Positions 1 through 10,530 of a DNA stretch of 64,000 nt are shown in pieces. This stretch comes from Promerops cafer (Eukaryota > Chordata > Aves > Passeriformes > Nectariniidae), in NCBI GenBank assembly GCA_013398275.1, contig VZSE01012476.1, positions 2,318,644 to 2,382,643 on the forward strand, written 5' to 3'. Positions within the stretch are counted from its first letter, which is position 1; each line of letters begins with the position of its first letter. The notes under the pieces are model-generated. The model worked only from the letters and a program-made list of their open reading frames with translations. It did no database searches and was not told the origin of the DNA. Position numbers and translations under genes: made by a program.

Positions 1-1080
1 TGTCCAGCAAAACCTGCAGAAAATGCTGCATTGAGAAGACTGGTGTAACACGAAATTCTGCAGGACACTGCTTGTGCCTTCTCCAAACAGACTAAGAAGA
101 CATTCTCAAGCACATGAGGCCAAGGTCCCCAAAACAGCCAACAGCAGCATCCTTTGAAGACAAACTCTGTCTGATACACACCATTTGTCAACCCATGACT
201 TGTATGCATACAAACACAAACAGAAACAGAGGCATGTGGTCAGAATGGTGTTCATAACAAAAGTAGCTGAAGTGGTGCCTCACATTCTTCTGTCCCTTCT
301 TACCCACAGGGCTTCTCTCCTAAGCCTGGGTGCTGGTCTGCCAGCCTGCCTGGGCAAAAGAGCTGTCAGTGGTGAGGCACTCAGAACTGTCTTAAGATTT
401 TGCTTTTCAGTGTATGCAAACATGGTCACACAACAGTATTTTATAATGGACAATCAGATTTCAAGGAATTTTTGACACACTGAACTATACACTGTCAGAA
501 CAAGTTTCAGGACTCTGTGTGTGCAGTGGGGTAGGAAAATGATTAGGAAAATGAGAAATGACCTCTGACGAAGTGGATCAAGACCATGGATCTAAACCTC
601 CCTGAATCTTTGCCTGTGAACTGTTGTGCGTGGGCTGGTTCTGGTGCCTCTTTTCTCCTGACTCTATAACTGACAAATTCACTGATCTTCAAAGCAAGAG
701 AAACTGCTATGACTGACAAGTTTGACCTCTTCTACTCTGCTCACCACAGAGTTTCACCATACAAAACATGCCCAGGAGGTAATTCTGTAATTGCTATTTG
801 TGTTTATCCATGTGAGGCAGATCTGGTGTGTCATTTCTTGCACAAAGTTTCATCTGGGATGGGAAGAATTTGGCACTTTGTGGCTCAGTAATTTTGAGGT
901 TAAATACCTTCCCTGAGCGCTAAAAAAAGGTACACAGGCATTTAGCTTTGATTTTCCAAAGACTGCCTGTAAACTTTTGCCCTGGGAAGGAAAGACTTGT
1001 GATATCAAGTGCCTGACACATCCTTGGCAGGGATCAGCTGGAGCTCACTGGAGTCTTGCACTCACACATTTCTCTCTATT
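1..1080. other. Unique non-coding sequence
   Basis: No recognisable gene or repeat. The open frames here are short (96 and 60 codons), lack domain-like composition and have no splice-site support, so I treat them as chance. Confidence 0.6.
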
Positions 1081-1082
1081 GG

Positions 1083-1102
1083 AAAAAAAAAAAAAAAAAA
1101 AA
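1083..1102 (+). repeat. Poly(A) tract, 20 bases
   Basis: An uninterrupted run of 20 A. It could be the tail of a retroposed copy, but the bases upstream show no recognisable mRNA or LINE 3' end and I see no flanking target duplication. Best called a simple repeat. Confidence 0.85.
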
Positions 1103-2265
1103 GGAGAAAGTAGGGTTACTGGATTCCAGGGCAAAAATGAGGGCACATGATTTTGAGACCCTCTACAAGACTTTCCTATCAAGACTAACCTGAAGCAACT
1201 TGGACTTATGAATTACACTGCAGATTAATCAAGGAGACTGAAATATTGGGGATTTTGGAAGATTACCCTCTACAACTTATGTACCTTGACGAAACAAAGC
1301 TTCCCCTTGCCTTGTGGTTCCTCAGAAGGGAAGCTCAGGAGTCTGAGCTCAAAGGTTCTCCTGTGACTGGGGAACAGAAAGTAGGACCAAGTCACAGGCT
1401 GCCTCTGCTCTGCAGTTTGGATGCAGCTCTTCCTGTAATTTCCAGTTCATTCATTTATTACTTACCATGATTGATTTCTGTGGTTATTTTTTCAGTGATG
1501 CATCAATAACTGAATATAATCCAGTTATTTGTTGGCTCTATAGGCTGATGCATAGGAAAAGTCTTTACTTTCATGAAAGTTTAACAGGCATAGTGCATTG
1601 TTTATTAAAGTGGGGAGAAAAATAATGTCAGATTGGACATGGAATGTGCTGGGGAAAAAAAGACTGAGTTCTCCATTTATGAAAACTGAAGTCCTAAAAT
1701 TGGTATTACTCATTTCATCTGAATAACTAAGCAGTAATGACCATGGCACAGGCTACTGCAGGCAATTAATGATCAGCTCTCGGGGCTGATGGCCTGTGAA
1801 GAAGTTAAGGGACATTAACCTCTGCTGGCTATTAGTCATTCAGATATTGCCAACTGCTGACTCTATTGCAGATTCCTTCAATTTTTAAAATATGGACCTT
1901 AAAATTTACACTAAAATATCCACACTGTAATGACTGTAAGTGAGACAGACATCTCTGCAAAAATGGCAAAAAATGAGGTCAGTGCTGTGATTGCCCAAAG
2001 ACCTCTTGAGGATGTCTTGGCTTCTGCTTGAATCTGGATGGCCAGTTAAAGAAGGTGAGAAGGCACCTCCACATTCTTCCAGTTCTCCTGGATTCAAGGG
2101 CATCCTCTCTCTGGGAACTGATTATTCACATCCACCAGCATGATGTGTCCTAAGGAGAAACAAGGAGGGGATATTGTGTGTTTTCCTTTACTTGTGCCTG
2201 AGTTTCAGCCCTCTGGGAAGGGAAGAAAGAAATATTAGAAGAATGGATGTAACTTGCGAGGTTTT
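1103..2265. other. Unique non-coding sequence
   Basis: AT-moderate sequence with no recognisable repeat family. Open frames at 1246-1470 (+), 1525-1749 (-) and 1906-2103 (-) look like chance frames. Confidence 0.55.
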
Positions 2266-2279
2266 TATATACGTGCGCA

Positions 2280-2323
<44 letters not shown>

Positions 2324-2333
2324 CACAAAATAA
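2266..2333. repeat. TA/TG dinucleotide microsatellite
   Basis: An imperfect alternating purine-pyrimidine tract: TATACGTGCGCATATATGTG followed by about 20 TA units to 2333. Such tracts are length-polymorphic and can adopt unusual helical forms. The two opposing short open frames over it are only translated repeat. Confidence 0.9.
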
Positions 2334-3230
2334 AAGAATGGATCTGGTACCAAAAAACAAAGTGTTTAAATATTTTTTTTGGTAAAGAGGATTTATAAGG
2401 TATATTTATTTTGGCCTTTCTTTTAATGAGAAATAATTAGCAGAAAACACCTGATCTGCCTATCATCCAATATTTTGCAGCCCGCTTCATGATGTAGTTA
2501 AATAGTTTTGCCCCCAATACCACGTCAAACTGCAAGCCCAGATGTTAGACATAACTTTATAGCACAAACAAGCATAAAAGACCACAAATCCCCCAGATCT
2601 TCAACAAGTCTGAAATAGGTAAAGAGTGAGAAGAAAGAACCATTATAATTATTGGTTTATTTCAATGGCAGAAATTACTTCTTTTACTTTTTGTTCTTGT
2701 TTGTCCCGTGGTAAGGAGGGATATCAGTATTGTTTTATAATGAAGTTATATTAGATAGGATCCACCAAGTCACATTTATTGCTGGTGTAATTTTGCTTCA
2801 GACAAAACTAGGCTAATTCACATGAGATTGCTTTATTGCTGATCTCACTGGAACTCTTAAAAGAAACACTCTAAAGAGAATCAGGAGAGTGAAAATTGTA
2901 GAGAAATGCACCTAAACAGTATTTATCAGTTCTATGGAAGATGGAATTCTTATATGCTGAAGAATTTGTTTATTCTGTTACATATTACTATATCCTCAGG
3001 CCCAGAATATAATTGCTTTTTCATTGTGAAGAAGGGAAAAACTGATGCCATCAGACCTAGTGTATTGTCAGAACAGTGAAGACAAATTGAAAATGCAGTT
3101 TTTGCTGTAGCTTGTGTTTTAAAGCTGCATCCAGATTCCACTCCATTAACAGCTGGCCTATTCAGCTGTAATCCATTGTCTACAGGCAGGTTCTTCTGTA
3201 GCACTGCCCTGGCTGCTTTTTTTTTTCTTT
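2334..3230. other. Unique AT-rich non-coding sequence
   Basis: No gene or repeat recognised. Contains T-rich runs and a short open frame on the minus strand (2950-3204) without features of an exon. Confidence 0.55.
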
Positions 3231-3270
3231 GATTGATTTTTTTTCATCATTGTCAAAAGAGAAGAGAAGA

Positions 3271-3297
3271 NNNNNNNNNNNNNNNNNNNNNNNNNNN
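3271..3297. other. Assembly gap, 27 N
   Basis: 27 N between a GAAGA-rich stretch and a GGGAA pentanucleotide array. The gap sits inside the simple repeat and most likely replaces unresolved repeat units, so true length here is unknown. The open frames that cross it are artefacts. Confidence 0.97.
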
Positions 3298-3348
3298 AGG
3301 GAAGGGAAGGGAAGGGAAGGGAAGGGAAGGGAAGGGAAGGGAAGGGAA
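3298..3348 (+). repeat. (GGGAA)n purine microsatellite
   Basis: About ten GGGAA units directly right of the gap. The strand is pure purine, so it is a homopurine-homopyrimidine mirror-like tract that could form triplex DNA and is hard to sequence, which explains the gap. Confidence 0.92.
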
Positions 3349-3850
3349 TTTCAAGGAAAGGAAAGGACCCTGTTCCTAGAAGTCCAATCCAGAACAAGCT
3401 CTACTCTTCACCCCTAGACATTACTAAGTTGTTTGTAAGCAGAAAATGAGCAGCTGGTTATGAACTGGCAGGTTGATCAAGACAAGACTGAGCTTTGCTT
3501 GAAACAACCTGTGCTACATTTTCTCTTTGTTGGGAGTCTGATCTTTTGATCTGTGTGTCCAGAGAAGCTGTCCAGGTTATAATTTCTTAAAAGTGTAATG
3601 TCTAATACATGAGATTTTAGTATATTAGGGACTAAAGGAACTGGCTGTGAAGCATCAAAAGAAAACAGCTGGAATGAGGAGGACACGGAAGGTCTGACCT
3701 TCCCAACCTTATGAAGCTGGCTGCCCTCTGTCCCTCTCTGGCTTAATTATGACTGGCCAAATATGCTTGCTCCAGCTGAAATCTTCTCTCTTGGTCCTTC
3801 CTGCTGTGATGAATGCAGTGAAAACACTCAAGCTACTTTGCATACTCGCT
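3349..3850. other. Unique non-coding sequence
   Basis: No gene or repeat recognised between the GGGAA array and the A-rich tract. Confidence 0.5.
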
Positions 3851-3928
3851 AAAAAAAAAAAAAAGAAAAAAGCCAACAAAAAAACCCCAAACAAACAAAA
3901 AAACAAAACCAAAGGAACCAACAAAACA
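3851..3928 (+). repeat. A-rich low-complexity tract
   Basis: Starts with 14 A and continues as A-rich sequence with scattered C (AACAAAAAAACCCC-type). Such tracts are common in bird genomes and may be a decayed poly(A) tail, but no element body is recognisable upstream. Confidence 0.8.
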
Positions 3929-5800
3929 GTTTTAATCATTTTGCAGATGGTTGAGTTTCCCTAGCGATTGGATTTATCTTCTTAGAGAGTTTTGTACTAC
4001 TTGTATTTTCATAGTCTCTGGTTAGATAGCCTAAACGTTCAGAGCAGCTTCTCCTGATCGTGCTACACACAGTGGTTACCTTCATTGGTTACCAACCAAT
4101 TCCTGAGAAGAAATAACCCAATCCTTCCTCCTTTATTTTCTTAGTCTTCTTTTTATGGTGAGGTTAAAACACTCAAAGCATTAATATATTTTCCGTATTT
4201 GTTACTAGAAGGAATAAATTAAGTTCATATTAATTCAGAAAAAGTTGCAGTAGATGCCGTGTACACAAGAGGGCAGATCTGCTTCTCCTTTCACCATCAG
4301 CAGCTCCTTGTACTTTGTTCGTCAGTAACTTCTGCTTTCAGCTGGGTATCTGGGGCTGGATGTCAGGCAAACAGCAAGGCTGTAAGGCAGGCTTTCAGTT
4401 TGAATAGACAGTGCCATCCGGGGATGGTCTAAAGGCCTTTTATACTGCTCGAGCAATGCCTGTGGGGGTAACAAACACAGTTATATATGTTACTTTATAA
4501 GATTGCCACCGTGGTCACTGAACCCAACTTTTTGGCTTGCAATTGACTTTCAAGCCTAATGGGGCAGAGTTCACACCTGGCTTTCTTACTCTGTCCATCA
4601 CACTCTTTACTCCATTTTCCACTGTACAGTGTTGGAAGCTCAGGTACCCGTTTCCTTCCACCTGTCTCTGCTGACTGACTATGATATCTCACTTAAAAGC
4701 CTTTTGACAGGGATGAAATATCCCTGACCTGATGGCAGGCTGGGGGCTGTGTGGCTCCATCATGATACACGACACAGAACAGAACCCCCAGCATGGGTGG
4801 CTTGCTGCCCCCTCTGCGCTGCTACCTTGGAATATCACTTGATGCTGGCAAGACTGATTGTGGTTTAACCCCCCGAATTTAACCTCCCTGAGAGGAAAGG
4901 ACAGTGTATCTGAACCCCGAGTGTTTGCTATTCCCTTCCCAGGCTTGCTCTGGGTACCAAAGTGGTGAGCAGCCACCCCAGGAGACACAGGGTGTAGGTC
5001 TCATTCACAGAGAAGTTTTCAAACCCCACGGAGGACAAGGGACTTCCCTGAATTCCCAGAATTAATCCATGGCCAGAACTCTGCTTCCCAGGAGAGCTGG
5101 CTGCTGCCTGTTAATTCCCTGGGGACAGACTGCACCATTTTCCTTTGGCTCATAAACCCCTGCTGGCTTCTCTGGTCACCACACAGCCAGAGGAGTCTAG
5201 GCAATTTCTTCAAAACTCTCCTGAGGGGTGTAAGCAACTCAGCCAAGGTGAAGGAATTATGCTCTTCCCCCATTAACTTTTGATAACTTAATGAAACAAA
5301 AAAAGCATGGTTTTACACAATGACATGTAGACACATACTGTGAGCATCAAATGGTCCAAACCCAAAAGGAACTCAGAAATTCTAAGAGTACCAAAAGACT
5401 TTTTTTTTCAAAGAGAAAAGACACTTTGTTTCAAACATTTTGCTTTCAGCATCTAGAGTCTTTTGGGGAAGGTAGAAAAAAATACAGTGTTTACCTTCCA
5501 AGTGCCCTTGGAGAAAGGTGGAAGCAAGAAAATGAACTAGCAAACCTAGGCTTTTTAAAAGAGCAAAGGTTGGGAGAGCTCATCTTTAAACAGGCAAACT
5601 AGGGGGAAAAAAAAAGAGAACTGGCCAGTTCACAAGATTTCCTCTTGTGCTTTATGATATCTCCTGACACTGTCCCTTGTATTTTATGTATGGGGCAGAA
5701 TATTGTTGTCACCAGTGTCACTTGGCAACCATCCAGCTAAAGGCCACCTGTTGGAGAACATCTCGGAGCTGAATGTCAGCTCTGAAAAAAACAGGGATAT
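3929..5800. other. Unique non-coding sequence
   Basis: No gene recognised. Minus-strand frames of 99 and 84 codons at 4689-4988 and 5019-5273 lie in a slightly GC-richer stretch but show no domain or splice context. A loose CTCF-like match (AGAGGGCA core, 4268-4275) is too weak to call. Confidence 0.5.
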
Positions 5801-6260
5801 AGTTAAAGCCACTCATGTCAGACATAATTAGAGACTTAGTGGGACATTGCTGGAAGAGACTCTGGAACTTTCCGAGATGTCGGGTTGCTTATGATAAAAT
5901 ATATTTACTTTTCCATTTTAACAATCTATTTGCACTTCTGGAAAGGCTGTTGCAGAATATCTCACATCAATCACAATTAGAGAAGAGCTAATCATGTTCA
6001 GGAGTTGTTAATCATACATTAAATTAAATGAGTGATACATGCTCTTGCACAGTGTACTCACCAAATGGCAAGCCCATCTCAGACCCTCTTGCATGTTCTC
6101 TGGTATGCTTGTGTAGTCTACAAGTATATAGTAATTTATGCTTTAATTAGATTATTGTAGTACATAAAATAAGTACCACACTTATCATCTATTAGTCATC
6201 TTGTGCCTTTTAAGAGACCTCTGCACAGTCAAGACATTAATGGGGGTACTTTAACAATAT
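5801..6260. promoter_or_regulatory. Possible conserved non-coding block
   Basis: Repeat-free AT-rich sequence with homeodomain-like TAAT/ATTA cores (for example ATCAATCACAATTAG near 5967 and GTTAATCATACATTAAATTAAAT near 6007, each part of a longer AT-rich run). This texture is typical of developmental enhancers in gene deserts. Conservation is inferred from texture alone, so the call is speculative. Confidence 0.2.
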
Positions 6261-8263
6261 ATTCCACAATGCTGCTGCAAAATTGTTCTAAGGATTCTCA
6301 CCCATTCAGTGGGAAAGAAAAAAGGGGGACTGTGTGAATGCGACCCCTAAAGAAGCCAGTAACAGGAGACAATCATTAATAAATAAATAATTTATGTTAA
6401 ACTGGGGTTTGCAGTACCTAGCTAGGTCAGTAGAGGGAAGATCCATCAACAGATAAAGAAGTTGCATATCCAGAGGTTTTTTAGCTAACAAATATCTCTT
6501 TTGCAATTGAGAGAGCTTTGGTTGAAGTGTAACTTGTTAATAGTGAAGGTGGGAACATATGTATGTGAGAACATATATACCTGTGCATATATGTAGAGGT
6601 GAGCATAGAGAATGTAGAGACAACTAATACAAATTAGAATATATACAGTGTAGACAAACAAGACAAAATACAAGTACACTGGCTGGCTGCTGGAAGAATA
6701 CCTAGGGCTATTTACCTGTCCTTGTTATCTCTCTTCAGCATCTGCTTTTGTGTGCAGCTAGTGCTGTGCTAGCTGCCTCTCTGATCAGTGGCATAGCCTA
6801 TCTTCTACCCGAGTCACAGACAGAGGAATTTTAATTCTACCAGGAGCAAAATATTTGCTGTGACATCAGCCAGTTGCTGCAGAGAGGTGGTAAACTATTT
6901 AAGACAACAATTTATTGAGAATTTCATTAATGCTAGCAAAAAAAGCAAGATGGCCTATTCTGATATTAATTTTGTAGAGGTCTTGAAGCCCCATGCAAAT
7001 CCCAAAAGTGTTGGAACATGCTGATTTTGTGCCAGCAGCATACTTACTCTGGCTATTGAGCCTGATATTAGTCATTAGCAAATTCAAAATAATAAAAGGC
7101 CTTGAAAATCAAAGAAGAAACAAAGGTTTAACTTAAATTAATACTGATCAACATGGCCTTATGGAAAATTGATCTGTTTTTAAAGACAGTCTGATTTCCT
7201 TTTTTGATGAAATTACAAGTTTGTGGCATAAAGGAGCTTGACAGCACAAGAATTATAATTAGATTCTCCTTAAAATTATCCTGACACATGGGCTAGTGCT
7301 ACCAATATAATACATTAAATGCCCTAAACTGTCGGTATGACAGACAACAAAAATTTTTTGCCCATGGGTACTCATAAATGGTCATTTCTAGTCAAGTCCC
7401 ACAGGTATTTGTATCAGAATTTAACTCTGTTCATCACTTCCAATTGAGAAGCATACATAAGATTATTTCTAGAAATAGGTGTAGATTATGAAGCAGGACA
7501 CAATGGTGAGGAAAAGACAGTGATACTGAGTGACCTTGCTCACTCAGGGAAGCTGGGGTTCAATATTTACCTCCAGCCTAGGACATATGTGAGCACTTCT
7601 GGATGTACCCTCACTCAGGTGAGGTTTCACAGCCAAAACATGCTTTGATGCCAGTGCCAAGTGGGGATCAGACCTGGAAGAACCACAGCTTGGAAAAGAG
7701 CCAGACCATCCTCTCAGACTGGGCAGCTGTATCCTCAGAAACATCATCTCCTAACAGCAGTTTGAGAGGTGATGGCATAGAAGGACCAGCACAGTCACCC
7801 AGGGCATCTGGGATCCTGAGTATAAAATCAGAGGAGCAGTGAGATAAATTTAGCTGTGTTGTCAACCCAGATACCAGCACATAATTCTGGTGTGCCCATT
7901 TTTAAAGGGACTTGAAAGGCTACTGTGACTGCAGCAAAGAGCCGCCAAAAAGAATTAAAAGCTGGAAAAACTGCCGTGTGCTCTGATACAGGAAGAATCT
8001 GTTAATTCTTCAAAAACAGACTGGAGGGGTCTGTTGAGTAATTGAGTCCCTGTGTGTAATTTCCTGTGAGGGGCAGGGGGGAATGCTTTAATACCTGGAA
8101 GTTAAATCTAAGTGCATTCAAACCAGAAACAGGAACAGACGTTTTTGGCTGTAAGGTTGTTAATTGCTGTAATAAGTTACAAAAGTAAATGCTGCATTTG
8201 CCATCATTGGTTGTCTCTGCGTAAGGGCAAGTATTTTGGTGGGAACACTTTATTTTCCCTTTC
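6261..8263. other. Unique non-coding sequence with a weak exon-like frame
   Basis: Mostly featureless. A short stem of 8 bp (6754-6761 with 6769-6776, loop 7) occurs in it. An open frame from about 7582 to 7842 on the plus strand has protein-like polar composition but no recognised family; see the findings. Confidence 0.45.
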
Positions 8264-8299
8264 CCTCTCCTCTCCTCTCCTCTCCTCTCCTCTCCTCTT
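8264..8299 (+). repeat. (TCTCC)n pyrimidine microsatellite
   Basis: About seven pentanucleotide units, pure pyrimidine on this strand. It is compositionally the mirror situation of the GGGAA array at 3298. Confidence 0.92.
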
Positions 8300-9835
8300 T
8301 TCCCCGGAAAGATCCTGCAGTGTGTCCTTTTTGAGGCAGATTACCAAGTTCCCTCCTCACATCAGGATGGAATGGAAGATCTGGCCCTACAAAGACTGAG
8401 CAGCTCGTGGCCATGTAGTCAATGTCACTGCAGTGTCTTCTGCTGAGCCTCTGGTTCCGATTGCTAATTTTAAAAATGGACAGGATTTCTTCCTGCCTGG
8501 TGACTGTTACAGCAGCTAGAACAAGGTTGCTTACACGAGTGTGTTAGACCTGGGCACGGATGTAAGAGACAGGTGCTGGCTGGAAGAGCACCAGGAATGT
8601 GTTTAGATATCCTGGACAGCAGTTTCCAGTGCGTAACAGAGGCACATCCCCATCCAGCCTCGCACTCTTACCTGTTTATTTTAGTGCTGCTGGAAGCTAA
8701 ACACCCTCCTGCTTTTCTTTAGCTGCCACGTAACAGGCCCATCTATTGTCACAATCCAGCCTTGTACTAGACCAGGACATCTCCTTGGCTGGTTTTCTCT
8801 GTCCTCCATTAAATGTTAAGTTTCAAGTGACTTAGTAGACACTTTCAGGAAAAGGCAGACTTGCTTAAATACACTAACTTCTCTGAGTATTTTTACCTCT
8901 AAGTTGCAAATGTCACTCAAGCCAAAGTGATTATTTTGTGTTTGCACAGTAGATTTCATGCACACTAGGGTGCATTTCAGACCTGTTGTGTTTAACTGCT
9001 AATAGGATTTGCAGCTATGTTTGTGAATTCCAGCTACCCCATTTATTTCACTGAGCTTCAAGTTTATACACTGTGAAGGACTAGAATGAAATATTAACAC
9101 TATACAGCTAAACAGAGAAAGTTTGTACATTGTCCTGGACTACATTTTTCTCCATTTTCCATTGGAAAAATGACAAAGGCACGAGGCTAAAAAAAAACAA
9201 CTGTAGCAATATATATGAACTTTTGAAAACATTTTCTTTACTTCCAAAATACCCCAGCTCTCATATAATTTTTGTGGAGTATGCAATAGATTTAGAGGAG
9301 ACCTTAAAATGACCCATTAATCCAAATTCAATTGGAAACTGGAATAGCTACAACTAATCTGTTGTCACAACAGCAGTACACAGAAGTCATAGGAACAGAC
9401 TGAGAAGATAATGCTGCTAGAATGCACATGTTTGCCCAGAGGATCTTCAGCCAGCAACAAACACTTTCATAGTTTTCAAAGAAATGTAACAAAGATAAAA
9501 ACTACACCTGAAGTATTTATGTATCTACTTTATGTGAACCAAATAATTGCTTATTTTTTTAGCATTTAAATTATCATTTCATCCTGTGTTTCTCCCCTGG
9601 TTTTTTATTCCCGTAAGTGTATTTATATTTTTAGCACATCCCTTCATTCCCACATATCAGCACATTGCCTACACATTAGGATTCATAGCACAGGGTTGGT
9701 TTAAACCAGGAAAGGTCTGAACCCTAATTGGATAAGTTCTAAAGCAGAAAACAGGGATAAAGCTCTTATTAACTTGAAGTGTGTAGACCTTGACCAAAGT
9801 TAAAGAAGAAATATTTCTTTCTGTACTACAGTAAG
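8300..9835. other. Unique non-coding sequence
   Basis: Nothing recognised beyond short T- and A-rich runs. Confidence 0.55.
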
Positions 9836-10530
9836 TTTTTTTTTAATCTCCTGAATATTTGCTCATACCAGACATTGGCTCCAGAAGTATCTTCAGGCTG
9901 CAGACCACTGGAGTTTCTCCTTCTGCAGCTGCCAGACTTGGTACAAAAACTGGAGGAGGAAAGTTGGGAAGCTGTCCCTCAAGCTGGCCAGAACATACAC
10001 TGAACCATGTCTTTGTCCTTTCTTGGAGGACCTGCACAGCCTGCATGCCATAATTTTGGGTACACTTGCAGTGGTGGCAAGCAGCATGATCTGTGGTGGC
10101 CAAGAGAAGCACCTCTCTGTGCAGATGCTCTCCAGCTGACCGATGAGTGGTGTTTGGACCAAGACCGTCTGACTGACAGACATGAAATGATGGCAACCCA
10201 CAAATTATCTTTGGATGTTGGATGTGTCAGCTGGGAAAAGTGAATCTGTCTCAATACATGGATAACACTGTGCCTACACAACTGCCAGATAGTCTCTTGC
10301 TGATACTTTTCCAAAGGAATTTGTCATGTGGCTTCCTCTTCTGAACCTGTCTGACCTTCCTACTGAGGCAGGGGTTTCTCTGCTGCCTGAGAAACCATGA
10401 AAAGTGTAAGGGACCACACAAACCACCATCATGATGGGCATGCAAAGTTTGCAGCCATTACCAGGACGTTTTGTTGTCATTTTCAATGTGAGCAGATCCA
10501 CTTCCCACCGCATGATTTGCTTGGATACAA
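9836..10530 (-). other. Stacked open frames, possible old pseudogene or exon (unidentified)
   Basis: Over roughly 9843-10513 all three minus-strand frames and parts of the plus strand stay open for 60-117 codons, which is denser than elsewhere in the window. On the minus strand the interval ends near a run of nine A (T run at 9837-9845 on the plus strand), which could be a decayed retrocopy tail. I recognise no protein family, and several frames being open at once argues for compositional chance. Treat as unidentified. Confidence 0.2.

Noticed and set aside
2150..2398. Opposing short frames rich in Tyr and Ile
   Set aside because: They are the translation of the TA/TG microsatellite.
4263..4275. 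CTCF-like motif
   Set aside because: Two mismatches to the core consensus; many such matches arise by chance.
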